Part shown: positions 8,891-18,332 of the stretch, piece by piece | Layout of the letters: every line of letters begins with the position of its first letter | Position numbering within the stretch: the stretch's first letter is position 1 | Origin: Herminiimonas sp. | GTDB taxonomy: Bacteria > Pseudomonadota > Gammaproteobacteria > Burkholderiales > Burkholderiaceae_D | NCBI GenBank assembly: GCA_028292265.1 | Contig: JAQGMR010000053.1 | Coordinates: 62,001 to 126,000, forward strand | Direction: 5' to 3' | Length of the DNA: 64,000 nt | Notes under the pieces: model-generated | Databases searched by the model: none | Told to the model about the DNA's origin: nothing | Seen by the model: only the letters and a program-made list of their open reading frames with translations | Position numbers and translations under genes: made by a program

Positions 8891-9514
8891 TCAGGCACCC
8901 GCCAGCAGCAACTTAACATCGTGGATCACCGGTTCCGGCCCTTTCCCATTGCGCAGGAACAGCCGTACGCGCCCTTTTGGGTCAAACACATAGCTGCCCG
9001 CCGTGTGGTCCATGGTGTAGCTACCTGCCTCCTTCCCCGGCACCTTTTGGTAGAACACCTTGAAGTCCTTGGCCACCTTTGCCGTTTCGGCACTATCGCC
9101 ACGCAAGCCGAGGAAGCGCGGGTCAAACGACGGCACGTATTTCGCCAGGAATTCCTGGGTATCGCGCTCAGGGTCAATTGTGATGAACAGCACCTGCACC
9201 CTGTCTGCATCGGGACCAAGTTGCTTTAGCACCCCCGCCATTTCTGCCATCGTGGTCGGGCATACATCCGGGCACTGCGTGTAGCCGAAGAAAGCGACGA
9301 CCACCTTGCCCTTGAAATCTGACAGTGTGTGGCGTTTGCCATTGTGGTCCGTCAGCGAGAAATCCTTCGCATAATCGATTCCGGTGACGTCGGTATTCTC
9401 GAAGCTGGAATTGGCTGGAGAAAGCAGCATCTGCCCGCTATCGGCGCCCTTGTCGCCGCAGGCCGCGACGCTGAGCAGGACCCCCATACAGACGGCTATG
9501 AATGCGGCGCGCAT
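8891..9514 (-). CDS. SCO1/SenC-type copper chaperone for cytochrome oxidase
   Basis: Periplasmic, membrane-anchored thioredoxin-fold protein of 207 residues that delivers copper to, or reduces, the CuA site of subunit II. An N-terminal lipoprotein-like signal (VAACGDKG) precedes the domain. The copper site is complete: CxxxC in TQCPDVCP and the distal histidine in MDHTAGSYVF. The start ATG overlaps the ctaB stop as TGATG, so the two are translationally coupled. It is the last gene of the SURF1-ctaA-ctaB block. A long upstream extension of the same frame is read-through over ctaB and is not coding. Confidence 0.95.
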   Translation of the reverse strand: MRAAFIAVCMGVLLSVAACGDKGADSGQMLLSPANSSFENTDVTGIDYAKDFSLTDHNGKRHTLSDFKGKVVVAFFGYTQCPDVCPTTMAEMAGVLKQLGPDADRVQVLFITIDPERDTQEFLAKYVPSFDPRFLGLRGDSAETAKVAKDFKVFYQKVPGKEAGSYTMDHTAGSYVFDPKGRVRLFLRNGKGPEPVIHDVKLLLAGA

Positions 9515-10398
9515 CAAAGTGGAATGTAGTGGTCGACCAACAACGCGGCGAACAGGAGCGACAGGTAAACAATCGAGTAGGCGAAAGTCTTCCGCGCAAT
9601 AATATCTGTGTAGTGCCGGTAGATGCGCCATGCGTAGCCCAGGAAAATTGCGCCAAGAACGGCCGCGCTTGCAAGGTAGATGAGGCCACTCATGTGGACG
9701 ACATACGGCAGCATGGTGGTAGTGACCAGTACGATGGTGTAAAGCAGAATCTGGAACTGCGTGAACTTCAGACCGTGGGTGATTGGCAGCATTGGCAAGC
9801 CCGACTTGGCGTAGTCGTCGCGGCGGTAGAGCGCCAGTGCCCAAAAATGCGGCGGCGTCCAGACGAAGATGATAAGGACAAGGATCCACGCCTGCATTGG
9901 AAGGTCGTTTGCCACCGCGGCCCAACCAAGGGCGGGCGGCATGGCGCCCGAGAGGCCGCCAATGACAATGTTTTGCGGCGTCGCCGGCTTCAAAATCATG
10001 GTGTAGACCACCGCGTAGCCGACGAAGGTGGCGAACGTCAGCCACATGGTGAGCGGATTAACGAAATTGTAAAGCACCCACATCCCTGCGCCGCCAATCA
10101 CGCCAGAAAACAGCAGCGTCTGCTGAACGCTCAACTCGCCCATTGCCATCGGACGGCGCGCAGTGCGCGCCATGCGTGAATCGATTTCCCGCTCTACCAG
10201 ACAGTTGACCGCGAAAGCCGCGCCGGCAAGCAGCCAGATGCCAACGGTTGCGGCAACCACGATACGCCAGGACGGCAAGCCGGGGACCGCGAGGAACATG
10301 CCGATAACAGCGCAAAACACCGCAAGCTGCGTGACGCGAGGTTTTGTCAGCGCCCAGTACTGGGCAATGCGGTTTGGTCGAATGGACAAGGTGCTCAT
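9514..10398 (-). CDS. ctaB: Protohaem IX farnesyltransferase (haem O synthase)
   Basis: Integral membrane prenyltransferase that adds a farnesyl group to haem B to make haem O, the precursor of haem A in the oxidase. At 294 residues it has the typical length, with several hydrophobic helices. The UbiA-superfamily aspartate-rich motif is present as [19 protein letters not shown], and a second conserved loop is [13 protein letters not shown]. The start at 10398 (MSTLSIRPN) fits the family; the same open frame extends 303 bases further upstream into ctaA without family-like sequence. It is coupled to SCO1 downstream. Confidence 0.95.
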   Translation of the reverse strand: MSTLSIRPNRIAQYWALTKPRVTQLAVFCAVIGMFLAVPGLPSWRIVVAATVGIWLLAGAAFAVNCLVEREIDSRMARTARRPMAMGELSVQQTLLFSGVIGGAGMWVLYNFVNPLTMWLTFATFVGYAVVYTMILKPATPQNIVIGGLSGAMPPALGWAAVANDLPMQAWILVLIIFVWTPPHFWALALYRRDDYAKSGLPMLPITHGLKFTQFQILLYTIVLVTTTMLPYVVHMSGLIYLASAAVLGAIFLGYAWRIYRHYTDIIARKTFAYSIVYLSLLFAALLVDHYIPL

Positions 10399-10451
10399 GC
10401 GAGAATCTTTAGCGCTGCTCAAGTTGGTTGGCGCCGGACAGGACCTGCGGC

Positions 10452-11564
10452 TCAGACGGTATGCAGGCGGGCAGTTGACACGTTGGCCGAGCGCACGGGG
10501 GCCAGCGCGACCTTGTAGTTTACCATGACGAGCGTCGCCAGCAGCGCCGCCGCCCCGCCGTTGTGCAGCACCGCGAGCGCCAGCGGCCACTGCAGAAAAA
10601 TGGTCGAAATACCGCTTGCCAATTGCACGCCAAGCGCTAGCAGCAGCCAGCGCGCGCTTCGTTCCATGCCGGGTATGCGCAGTGCTCTGTGACCAAGCCA
10701 AAGCAGCATTGCAGCCACCACGAATGCGAACGTGCGATGCGTCAGATGGATCGCTGTCAGCGCCGGGAACGGCAAGAACTCGCCGCCACTGGTCTTGCCA
10801 AGGTCACGCCACAACGAGAAACCGTTGGCGAAGTCCATCGGCGGCAACAGTACGCCATGGCAGAGCGGGAAATCGCTGCAGGCAAGCGCGGCGTAATTGG
10901 TACTGACCCAGCCACCGAGCGCAATCTGGCACGCAAGCAGTATCAGCGCTACAAGGGCCGGCTTGCGCAACGCTGCCGCCTCCGGCGCAACCGACAAGTG
11001 GGCGGCATGGCGCGCTGCCAGCAACGCCAGCAACCCGAGCAGCGTCATGCCGAGCAAAAGATGCGTCGTCACGATGACCGGCTGCAGTTTCAATGTGACC
11101 GTCCACGCGCCGAAAGCGCCCTGCACGCAAACCATTAGGAACAGCAGGGTTGGCAGTGCCGGCCGAAACAGAGGGTCTCGCCGCGCCGACTGCAGCCACC
11201 GGCGCCAGGCCACCACCATCAGCGAAATGATCAAGACACCGACCGCCATGGCGAGATAGCGATGAATCATTTCGATCCAGGCCTTGGCCACTGTCACCGG
11301 ACCGGTTGGCATGGCGCCTTGTGCAGCGCTGATTTCGGCATGCGCCTGGAATGGATTGGCCTGGCCATAGCAGCCTGGCCAGTCTGGACAACCGAGGCCC
11401 GAATCGGTCAGCCGTGTAAAGGCGCCGAACATGATTAGGTCAAAGGTGAGGAAAAGCGTGACCCACGCCAGCTTCCGATACTTGTTGGGGTCGGAAGACA
11501 CCCAAACAATCGAGATCGGCAACAGCGCAACCAGCAGGCCAGTGATGGCGAGTTGGGTCAGCAT
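10452..11564 (-). CDS. ctaA: Haem A synthase, COX15/CtaA family
   Basis: Polytopic membrane enzyme of 370 residues converting haem O to haem A. About eight hydrophobic helices are visible. Conserved haem-ligand histidines appear in EMIHRYLAM, in VTTHLLLGM and in the C-terminal TAIHLTHR, as in proteobacterial COX15-type enzymes. It lies between the SCO-like gene (7 bp upstream) and ctaB (53 bp downstream), consistent with one transcript for haem A synthesis and copper insertion. Confidence 0.95.
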   Translation of the reverse strand: MLTQLAITGLLVALLPISIVWVSSDPNKYRKLAWVTLFLTFDLIMFGAFTRLTDSGLGCPDWPGCYGQANPFQAHAEISAAQGAMPTGPVTVAKAWIEMIHRYLAMAVGVLIISLMVVAWRRWLQSARRDPLFRPALPTLLFLMVCVQGAFGAWTVTLKLQPVIVTTHLLLGMTLLGLLALLAARHAAHLSVAPEAAALRKPALVALILLACQIALGGWVSTNYAALACSDFPLCHGVLLPPMDFANGFSLWRDLGKTSGGEFLPFPALTAIHLTHRTFAFVVAAMLLWLGHRALRIPGMERSARWLLLALGVQLASGISTIFLQWPLALAVLHNGGAAALLATLVMVNYKVALAPVRSANVSTARLHTV

Positions 11565-11571
11565 GGCGGCA

Positions 11572-12303
11572 TCATCCTATGGCGGAGGCCTTCAGCAGTT
11601 TGGTCAGGTCTTTCTTGACGCGGCCCGGATCGGCATCCTTGGGAAATCGCATCATCAGGTTTCCCAGTGGGTCGATCATATAGATGTGGTCCTTCGGCGT
11701 GGTGCCCGCATCCACCGGCAACCAGGATTGCACCTTATCGGCGCTAACCCGCAGCATCTGCGTGCCGTCGTATTGGCGCATGACGGTTGTCTCCAGCGGC
11801 TTGCTGTCCGTGATCAGCCACACACGCTCAATGCGGTCCATGTCCTTGCCCTGCATCAGGCGCAATTGCCGCATCTCCAGCAGCTTTTTTTGGCACGCTG
11901 CCGCGCAGTCGCCGCTGTCGACCTGAAGCATCAGCCACTTGCCCTTGAAGTTGTCGAGGCTTGCCGGTACGCCATCCAGAGTGGTGCTGCCGAGCGCCGG
12001 CACAGGATAGCGGCGGGGATCAATGAGATCGCCATAATTGGTGCGTCCGGCCGGCTTGATGACATAGTAGGCAAGGTAGGAAGCCAGCATCGGCGTCGCG
12101 CAAACCGCCAGCACGGCCAGCAGCTTCCAGCGTCCTCCAGACCGTTTGGGAGTATCGGAGTTTGCGCGACCGGCAGCTAAACCATTTTCGGTCTGCCCTG
12201 CGCGTCCCGTCGCCTCGCCATGTCCCCTAGGCGTCTTGTTGGATTCCCTATTCGGCTCCCTGCTTCCGCTGGGCTCTTTACGCCCCTGCACTGTTTGGTC
12301 CAC
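11572..12303 (-). CDS. Membrane-anchored SCO-like thioredoxin-fold protein
   Basis: A 243-residue protein with a charged, low-complexity N-terminus of about 55 residues, one transmembrane helix (about 58-82) and a periplasmic thioredoxin-like domain. The domain keeps a CxxxC pair (GDCAAACQKK) and a histidine in KDHIYMIDPLG that aligns with the distal copper ligand of SCO1, so copper or thiol-redox chemistry is plausible. Translation starts at a GTG with AGGA seven bases upstream, and its first 26 bases overlap the SURF1 gene. It is usually annotated as a cytochrome c oxidase-associated hypothetical protein. A role in oxidase assembly is inferred from these residues and from the operon. Confidence 0.8.
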   Translation of the reverse strand: MDQTVQGRKEPSGSREPNRESNKTPRGHGEATGRAGQTENGLAAGRANSDTPKRSGGRWKLLAVLAVCATPMLASYLAYYVIKPAGRTNYGDLIDPRRYPVPALGSTTLDGVPASLDNFKGKWLMLQVDSGDCAAACQKKLLEMRQLRLMQGKDMDRIERVWLITDSKPLETTVMRQYDGTQMLRVSADKVQSWLPVDAGTTPKDHIYMIDPLGNLMMRFPKDADPGRVKKDLTKLLKASAIG

Positions 12304-13039
12304 GTCGAAATCCTGTTACGAGAAAAAAAATGAGGGCCGTTGCGGCAAGCGCGTACCACTGGAAAGCATAGCCGAGATGGCGCTCACTGCCTGCGGACGG
12401 CTGCGGCCAGTCACGCACAAGCTTGTCCTTTACCGCGATGTCACCCGCTTGTATGTCGCCAGTCTGCTCGATGATGAAATCCACCATCGGCAGATGCGCA
12501 TCCCGCGCGAAGTCAGACGCGCGGACGTTTTGCAGAATTGCTCCAGCTTGCAACGGCGCGGCGCGTCCGAGTTGCATCAAGCGGCCGGCATCCTGTGTGA
12601 CACGTCCGGTAATCCGGACCTGCCCGGCCGGGGTAATCAGCGATGGCCTTTTCATGCGATCGCTCGGGTCGCGCGGCACCCACCCGCGCGCCACAAGCAC
12701 ATGCAGGTCGCTGCCGGCAATTTTCAATGGCATCAAGACGTAAAAGCCGGCGATGCCCTGGTGTGGCCGGTTATCCAGATAGACCGGCCAATCGCGCAGG
12801 AATTCCCCTGAGACAAGCACCGTGCGGAACAGCAGGCTATCCGGATTGTCGGATTGGACCCGGGCACGATCAAGCGACAAGGGCGGCAGCGTCTGCCGCT
12901 CTGCGATGCTCTGGGCTATGGCTTCCTTTTCATCGGCCCGGCGCAACTGCCATTGGCCGAGCATTACCCCGATCACAACCACGACGACCGTCGCGATAAA
13001 GGGAATCCAGCGCCACCGGAATCGCAGTTGACTAGGCAT
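12278..13039 (-). CDS. SURF1 family cytochrome oxidase biogenesis protein
   Basis: A 253-residue inner-membrane protein with one transmembrane helix at each end (about residues 10-30 and 225-245) flanking a periplasmic domain. The conserved signature GQWQLRRADEKEAI is near the N-terminus and PVYLDNRPHQGIAGF in the middle, followed by VLVARGWVPRD. SURF1 proteins help insert haem A into subunit I. The ATG at 13039 is chosen over an upstream in-frame codon because the hydrophobic helix follows it at the usual distance. It is divergent from the DUF2909 gene. Confidence 0.93.
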   Translation of the reverse strand: MPSQLRFRWRWIPFIATVVVVVIGVMLGQWQLRRADEKEAIAQSIAERQTLPPLSLDRARVQSDNPDSLLFRTVLVSGEFLRDWPVYLDNRPHQGIAGFYVLMPLKIAGSDLHVLVARGWVPRDPSDRMKRPSLITPAGQVRITGRVTQDAGRLMQLGRAAPLQAGAILQNVRASDFARDAHLPMVDFIIEQTGDIQAGDIAVKDKLVRDWPQPSAGSERHLGYAFQWYALAATALIFFLVTGFRRGPNSAGA

Positions 13040-13092
13040 TACAATATCCGGCGGCGCGGAAAGGCATGCGTGCACCGCTTACCTGGAACAAC

Positions 13093-13293
13093 ATGAAAAT
13101 TATCGTTGCAATCGCGTTTGTCCTGATTATTGGCAGCCTCGCCTCGGCGCTATTTTTCCTGATGCGAGACAAGGGAAGAACTGACCGCACAGTATGGGCC
13201 TTGACCATGCGTGTCGGTCTTTCGGTCGTTCTTTTCGTACTGTTGTTGCTGGCATACCGACTCGGCTACATTCAGCCAACCGGCATACGCTGA
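13093..13293 (+). CDS. Twin transmembrane protein, DUF2909 family
   Basis: A 66-residue protein made almost entirely of two transmembrane helices joined by a short basic loop (RDKGRTDRT). DUF2909 proteins occur next to SURF1 in betaproteobacterial oxidase loci, and their function is unknown. The ATG at 13093 follows an upstream in-frame ATG at 13066; I prefer the inner one because the hydrophobic helix begins at once. It is the only plus-strand gene within the oxidase cluster and ends just before a bidirectional terminator. Confidence 0.82.
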   Translation: MKIIVAIAFVLIIGSLASALFFLMRDKGRTDRTVWALTMRVGLSVVLFVLLLLAYRLGYIQPTGIR

Positions 13294-13323
13294 GTTGCGT
13301 TGAACTGCATTAAAGCTGTAAAA

Positions 13324-13358
13324 AAACCCCAGAAGTTGACGTCCAACTTTTGGGGTTT
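13324..13358. terminator. Bidirectional terminator between DUF2909 gene and ctaE
   Basis: A 15-bp stem with one G-U pair and a five-base loop: AAACCCCAGAAGTTG pairs with CAACTTTTGGGGTTT. A run of A precedes it and T-rich sequence follows, so it can stop transcription from both converging genes. Confidence 0.88.
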
Positions 13359-13455
13359 GTTTCAACCGGTATGACGCATTAGTGCGCGGTCCACAAAACC
13401 CGCTTCGCGAACGGCGACGAAGTCCTCTGCGGGCAGCGGGCACAACCGTGGTTGA

Positions 13456-14316
13456 CTACAGCCAGTACACCACCACATAGAGTCCGAGCCAAACAACGTC
13501 GACAAAGTGCCAGTACCACGCCGCGCCTTCGAAAGCGAAATGCTGGTCCGGCTTGAAGTCACCACGCAATACGCGAAACAGCACCACCGACAAGATTATG
13601 GCGCCCATGGTTACGTGGAAGCCATGGAAACCGGTCAGCATGAAGAAGGTTGAACCGTAGATCCCGGAGCTCAGCTTCAGGTTGAGTTCGCTGTACGCAT
13701 GGTGATACTCATAGGCCTGAAAACCCATAAAGGTTGCGCCAAGCAGGATCGTGAGGAACAGCCAGACTGCGGTCTTGCTGCGGTGGCCGGCGCGCAGTGC
13801 GTGGTGCGCAATGGTCAGTGTGACGCCAGAAGTCAGCAGCAGGGCAGTGTTGATGGTCGGTATGGGAAACGGCCCCATGGTGCGGAAGCCTTCGATCGTA
13901 CCGGCCGGTCCGCTATTGCCCCATTGTCCGGTGAATGCGGGCCACAGCAGCTTGCTGTCTAGTTCGGCCAGCTCCGGCATCGTGATGCTTCGCGCATAAA
14001 AAAGCGCGCCGAAAAATCCGGCAAAAAACATGACTTCCGAAAAAATGAACCAGCTCATGCTCCAGCGGAAAGATGTGTCGATCCGCGCGCTGTACATGCC
14101 TGTTTCAGACTCGGAAATCGTCTCGCCGAACCAGTTATAGAGCACAACAAGGAGGCAAAGGATGCCGAACAGGTTGAGATACGGCGCCCATGCCGCACCG
14201 TTGACCCATCCTGCCGCGCCGACCATGGTGAGCAGCATTGACATGCCGGCAAGCACCGGCCAGCGCGACGGGCTGGGGATAAAGTAGTAAGGCGCGCTGA
14301 CGTGTTGTGTACTCAT
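13456..14316 (-). CDS. ctaE: Cytochrome c oxidase subunit III
   Basis: Membrane subunit of 286 residues with seven predicted helices. Family features include the N-terminal HxxxxPSxWP-like segment (YYFIPSPSRWP), FFAGFFGALFYAR, and the C-terminal FHGFHVTMGAI and YWHFVDVVWLGLYVVVYW. Subunit III stabilises the core and the proton uptake path. The ribosome binding site GGGAGAAG precedes the ATG. It ends the ctaC-D-G-E transcript, facing the bidirectional terminator. Confidence 0.97.
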   Translation of the reverse strand: MSTQHVSAPYYFIPSPSRWPVLAGMSMLLTMVGAAGWVNGAAWAPYLNLFGILCLLVVLYNWFGETISESETGMYSARIDTSFRWSMSWFIFSEVMFFAGFFGALFYARSITMPELAELDSKLLWPAFTGQWGNSGPAGTIEGFRTMGPFPIPTINTALLLTSGVTLTIAHHALRAGHRSKTAVWLFLTILLGATFMGFQAYEYHHAYSELNLKLSSGIYGSTFFMLTGFHGFHVTMGAIILSVVLFRVLRGDFKPDQHFAFEGAAWYWHFVDVVWLGLYVVVYWL

Positions 14317-14409
14317 TTACTTCTCCCGATACTGATTTTCGAATATTTTATGTCGGTGTTCGGCATGCCGGTTAAACCCGCGCGGTCGCCTGCTACTGCG
14401 CCGCGCCTA

Positions 14410-14718
14410 TCACTTTGCCACCACGATGCGCACTACCGTCACCAGCAGTCCAATGAAAAGAAGCGCACCGATCAGGCCGGCGATGACGACATGCACCGGA
14501 TTAAGCTGCGCTGCATCCTTCTCGTAATCGCTTTTTTTTCTGACTCCAAAGAAAGACCAGAATACCGCTTTTACCGTTGCGCCAAAGGAGACCTTGCGCG
14601 ACGTCGCTTTGCCGGTAGCCCTCTGCGCGCTTGCAGCATCTTGCCCGGTCGACCCGCCGGGTATTTTCCGCTGGTCTGCCGAGTTCAATCCGTTAGAACC
14701 TTTAGATTCGTCTTTCAT
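14410..14718 (-). CDS. DUF2970 family single-pass membrane protein
   Basis: A 102-residue protein with a polar, Ser/Gly-rich N-terminal half and one C-terminal transmembrane helix (about 75-98). The conserved piece AVFWSFFGVRKKSDYEKD and the following LNPVHVVIAG are typical of DUF2970, a family found beside ctaG/ctaE in betaproteobacteria. Function is unknown; position between ctaG and ctaE suggests an accessory part of the oxidase or its assembly. Confidence 0.85.
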   Translation of the reverse strand: MKDESKGSNGLNSADQRKIPGGSTGQDAASAQRATGKATSRKVSFGATVKAVFWSFFGVRKKSDYEKDAAQLNPVHVVIAGLIGALLFIGLLVTVVRIVVAK

Positions 14719-14740
14719 AAGCTGCGTACCCGCGCAAACT

Positions 14741-15367
14741 TCACACTACGGGGGCCGGCACCTCCGGTTGTTTCGCCTGCTTCGGAGCACCGCCTATCTC
14801 AAAAAAAGTATAGGACAAGGTGATCGTCTTTACATCCTTGGGCAAATCCCGGTCAACGTAAAAGACGACCGGCATCTGTCGTGCTTCGTTGGCCTTCAAG
14901 GTCTGCTGCGTAAAGCAAAAACATTCCACCTTCTTGAAGTGGGCACCCGCCTGCTGCGGCGCGTAGCTCGGTATGGCCTGAGCATTCACGCTGCGCGACT
15001 GCGTATTGACCACTTCATAAACCACCTGCGTCATTTCGCCCGGATGGACCTGCACGCTGCTTACCGTTGGCCTGAAACGCCACGGCCCCTGCGAGTTCGC
15101 ATCGAACTCCACGGTGATCGTCCGGCTTTTGTCGACTTGTGAGTTCGACGCCGCGTCAAAGCGGGTCACCGCGGCTTCCTGTGTGCTTAGAACGTTGATT
15201 CCGGTCAGCTCGCAAATCTGCCGGTACACGGGAATCAACCCATAGCCGAAACCGAACATCACTACCGCCACGATAACCAGCTTGCGGAGCATTTGCCCGT
15301 TCAGCGAGCGTCCCGCCGAACCGGATTCCGGTTCCGCAGCGGCGCCGGTTTCGTGATCGTTTTTCAT
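14741..15367 (-). CDS. ctaG: Cytochrome c oxidase assembly protein CtaG/Cox11
   Basis: A 208-residue copper chaperone that delivers CuB to subunit I. One N-terminal transmembrane helix (about 28-48) anchors a periplasmic immunoglobulin-like domain. The copper-binding CFCF motif is present in KVECFCFTQQ and the PVVFYVDRDLP segment is conserved. It begins one base after the stop of the 35-residue gene upstream, so the two are tightly linked. Confidence 0.96.
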   Translation of the reverse strand: MKNDHETGAAAEPESGSAGRSLNGQMLRKLVIVAVVMFGFGYGLIPVYRQICELTGINVLSTQEAAVTRFDAASNSQVDKSRTITVEFDANSQGPWRFRPTVSSVQVHPGEMTQVVYEVVNTQSRSVNAQAIPSYAPQQAGAHFKKVECFCFTQQTLKANEARQMPVVFYVDRDLPKDVKTITLSYTFFEIGGAPKQAKQPEVPAPVV

Positions 15368-15368
15368 T

Positions 15369-15476
15369 TCAGCTCAGCCAGAGTCGTCTCACGAACACGC
15401 TGACGAAGAACGCGAGCGCCAGCGCTGCCAGGATCAAACCGGTCCTGAGGTTATTCGGCTTCTTTGGTGCGGGCAT
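15369..15476 (-). CDS. Cytochrome oxidase small assembly protein (35 aa)
   Basis: A 35-codon gene between ctaD and ctaG. The product starts MPAPKKPNNLRTG, continues with one transmembrane helix of about 18 residues and ends VRRLWLS. This Lys/Pro-rich head, single helix and basic tail match the small assembly peptide that betaproteobacterial ctaD-ctaG loci carry. The stop is separated from the ctaG ATG by a single base. The support is position, strand, composition and length; a ribosome binding site is not obvious. Confidence 0.8.
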   Translation of the reverse strand: MPAPKKPNNLRTGLILAALALAFFVSVFVRRLWLS

Positions 15477-15527
15477 GACTTTTTCGAAGGGCCAGGCGAC
15501 TTTGCGCGTCGCCCCTCGTTTCCTTTT

Positions 15528-17144
15528 TTACTTGACCAGCGGTGGTTCTTCAAAGGTGTGGAATGGGGCCGGGCTCGGCACGGTCCACTCGAGACCTTCG
15601 GCGCCATCCCATGGCTTGTCCGCTGCTTTTTCGCCGCCGCGGATGGAAGGGATGACAACAAAGAACAGGAAGTAGACCTGGGACAGGCCGAATCCGAACG
15701 CGCCGACCGTTGCCAGCATGTTGAAGTCGGTGAACTGTGCCGGATAGTCGGCATAGCGGCGCGGCATGCCGGCCAGACCCAGGAAGTGCATCGGGAAGAA
15801 GGCGACGTTGAACCAGATCAGCGAATTCCAGAAGTGAATCTTGCCGCGGGTTTCGTTGTACATGAAACCCGTCCACTTCGGACCCCAGTAGTAAAACCCG
15901 GCGAACAGGGCAAACAGCGAGCCAGCCACCAGGACATAGTGGAAGTGCGCCACGACGTAATAGGTATCCTGCATCTGGATGTCGATCGGCGTTACGGCCA
16001 GGATCAGGCCGGTGAATCCGCCCATGGTGAACACGAAGATGAAGCCAACCGCGAACAGCATCGGCGTCTCGAAGGTCATGGACCCTTTCCACATCGTTGC
16101 GATCCAGTTGAAAACTTTCACACCGGTCGGAACCGCGATCAGCATCGTGGCGTACATGAAGAACAGCTGTCCAGTGACAGGCATGCCGGTCGTAAACATG
16201 TGGTGTGCCCACACGATGAATGACAGGATCGCAATCGAGGACGTCGCGTACACCATCGAGGCATAGCCGAACAGTGGCTTGCGGGCGAAGGCTGGGATGA
16301 TCTGCGAGATGATGCCGAACGCCGGCAAGATCATGATGTACACCTCTGGGTGCCCGAAGAACCAGAAGATGTGCTGGTACATGATCGGATCACCGCCACC
16401 TGCGGCATTAAAGAACGAGGTACCGAAGTGGCGATCGGTCAGCGTCATGGTAATGGCGCCAGCCAGAACCGGCATCACCGCGATCAGCAGGTAGGCCGTG
16501 ATCAGCCAGGTCCAGCAGAACATCGGCATCTTCATCAGCGTAAGGCCAGGAGCCCGCATGTTGAGGATGGTGGTGATGATGTTAATGGAGCCCATGATGG
16601 ACGAGGCGCCCATGATGTGCAGCGCGAAAATGGCAAGGTCCATGCCGGGGCCCATCTGTGTGGACAGTGGGGCATAGAGCGTCCAGCCTGCAGCGGTCGC
16701 GCCACCTGGAACGAAGAACGAACCCGCCAGCAGCAACGCCGCCGGAGGCAGCAGCCAGAACGAGAAGTTGTTCATCCGCGCGAAGGCCATGTCGGCCGCG
16801 CCGATCTGCAGCGGAATCATCCAGTTCGCGAAGCCAACGAAAGCCGGCATGATCGCGCCGAACACCATGACGATACCGTGCATGGTGGTGAGCTGATTGA
16901 AGAACTCGGGCTTGAAGAATTGCAGGCCCGGCTGGAAAAGTTCGGCCCGGATCAGCATGGCAAGCAAACCGCCGGACATCAACATGGTCAGCGAGAACCA
17001 CAGATACAAAGTACCGATGTCCTTGTGGTTGGTGGCGTATAGCCAGCGCCGCCAGCCGTGCGGATGACCATGCGCGTCGTGCGAAGGATCGTGCAAATGA
17101 TCGTGAGAGTGATCCACTGCGTGACCGACTGTCGTAGTGCTCAT
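15528..17144 (-). CDS. ctaD: Cytochrome c oxidase subunit I
   Basis: Catalytic haem-copper subunit of 538 residues with twelve predicted helices; reduces oxygen to water and pumps protons. The CuB/haem ligand region is clear: [17 protein letters not shown] holds the His-Tyr pair, [11 protein letters not shown] the other two CuB histidines, and the final haem ligands are in VVAHFHYVL. The D-channel motif appears as [20 protein letters not shown]. The N-terminus is histidine-rich. It follows ctaC by about 20 bases. Confidence 0.98.
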   Translation of the reverse strand: MSTTTVGHAVDHSHDHLHDPSHDAHGHPHGWRRWLYATNHKDIGTLYLWFSLTMLMSGGLLAMLIRAELFQPGLQFFKPEFFNQLTTMHGIVMVFGAIMPAFVGFANWMIPLQIGAADMAFARMNNFSFWLLPPAALLLAGSFFVPGGATAAGWTLYAPLSTQMGPGMDLAIFALHIMGASSIMGSINIITTILNMRAPGLTLMKMPMFCWTWLITAYLLIAVMPVLAGAITMTLTDRHFGTSFFNAAGGGDPIMYQHIFWFFGHPEVYIMILPAFGIISQIIPAFARKPLFGYASMVYATSSIAILSFIVWAHHMFTTGMPVTGQLFFMYATMLIAVPTGVKVFNWIATMWKGSMTFETPMLFAVGFIFVFTMGGFTGLILAVTPIDIQMQDTYYVVAHFHYVLVAGSLFALFAGFYYWGPKWTGFMYNETRGKIHFWNSLIWFNVAFFPMHFLGLAGMPRRYADYPAQFTDFNMLATVGAFGFGLSQVYFLFFVVIPSIRGGEKAADKPWDGAEGLEWTVPSPAPFHTFEEPPLVK

Positions 17145-17164
17145 GTCGAACTCCTGATTTTCAG

Positions 17165-18325
17165 TTACTTGCGCGCAGCCAGCACTTCAGCTGGTTGGAC
17201 GATATTTTCGCTAGCCTTGTTGGACCAGTTGTTTCGGGTATAGGTGATGGCCGCCGCGATATCGGTGTCCGACAGCACCGGCTTCCAGGCCGGCATGGCG
17301 TTCTTGCCGTTCAGGACAATCGCGATTTGCGCCGCCTTCGGGCCGTTCACGACAGCAGAGCCGTCGAGCGCCGGGAACGATCCAGGGATGCCCTTGCCAG
17401 TCGCCTGGTGGCATGCCACGCAGTTCGCCGCATAAACTTTTTCACCACGCTGCTTCAGCTCGTCAACCGTCCAAACCTTGTTCGGATCGTCCGCCTTGGC
17501 GGCGAGTTCCTTCTTCTTGCCATCGACCCACTTCTTGTAATCGTCATCGCTGACTACGTTGACTACGATTGGCATGAAGGCGTGATCCTTGCCGCACAGC
17601 TCGTAGCAATGGCCGCGGTAAACACCGACTTTCTCGGCGCGGAACCAGGTGTCGCGCACGAAACCGGGAATCGCATCCTGCTTGACTCCCAGCCGGTTTA
17701 CACCCCACGCGTGGATGACGTCATTGGCGGTAGTGATGATGCGGATTTTCTTGTTGACTGGCACAACGACAGGATTGTCGACTTCCATCAGGTAGTTGTC
17801 GTTCTTCACCTTTGTGGAATCGACCACCTGCTCGTGCGGCGTAGAGAGCGCGGACAGGAAAGAGATCCCTTCACCATCGCCCTTCAGGTAGTCGTAGCCC
17901 CACTTCCATTGCATGCCGGTCGCCTTGATGGTGATATCGGCATTGGATGTATCTTTCATCGCCACCACGGTCTTGGTGGCGGGCAGCGCCATCAGGATGA
18001 TGATGACGAAAGGAACGATGGTCCACGCGATCTCGACCACGGTGCTCTCGTGAAAGCTGGCCGACTTGTGGCCGAGCGATTTACGATGCTTCAGCATTGA
18101 ATAGAGCATCACGCCGAACACAGCGAGGAAAATCACAAAGCAGATGCCCATCATCCAATGGTGCAGAACGTCCATCTCGACCGCGATGGGCGTCGCCGGC
18201 GGTTGGAAGTTCATTTCCCGCACTGCCGGGCCGCCCGGGCTATCAACCACTGCCCATGCTGGCATGCCGGCCGCCAGCAGCAGCCCACCCAGCATCAAAG
18301 ACTGAAGGCGCGTCGCAAGTTTCAT
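17165..18325 (-). CDS. ctaC: Cytochrome c oxidase subunit II with fused cytochrome c domain (caa3-type)
   Basis: A 386-residue periplasm-facing subunit with a signal peptide (ending MPAWA), two transmembrane helices, a cupredoxin domain with the CuA site ([14 protein letters not shown], plus the histidine in [11 protein letters not shown]), and a C-terminal class I cytochrome c domain. The haem c motif is CVACH, and the axial methionine is likely in KNAMPAW. The fusion makes this a caa3-type oxidase able to take electrons directly. The ATG at 18325 fits the signal peptide; longer readings of the frame run into the DUF2244 gene. Confidence 0.97.
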   Translation of the reverse strand: MKLATRLQSLMLGGLLLAAGMPAWAVVDSPGGPAVREMNFQPPATPIAVEMDVLHHWMMGICFVIFLAVFGVMLYSMLKHRKSLGHKSASFHESTVVEIAWTIVPFVIIILMALPATKTVVAMKDTSNADITIKATGMQWKWGYDYLKGDGEGISFLSALSTPHEQVVDSTKVKNDNYLMEVDNPVVVPVNKKIRIITTANDVIHAWGVNRLGVKQDAIPGFVRDTWFRAEKVGVYRGHCYELCGKDHAFMPIVVNVVSDDDYKKWVDGKKKELAAKADDPNKVWTVDELKQRGEKVYAANCVACHQATGKGIPGSFPALDGSAVVNGPKAAQIAIVLNGKNAMPAWKPVLSDTDIAAAITYTRNNWSNKASENIVQPAEVLAARK

Positions 18326-18332
18326 GTTTTCC

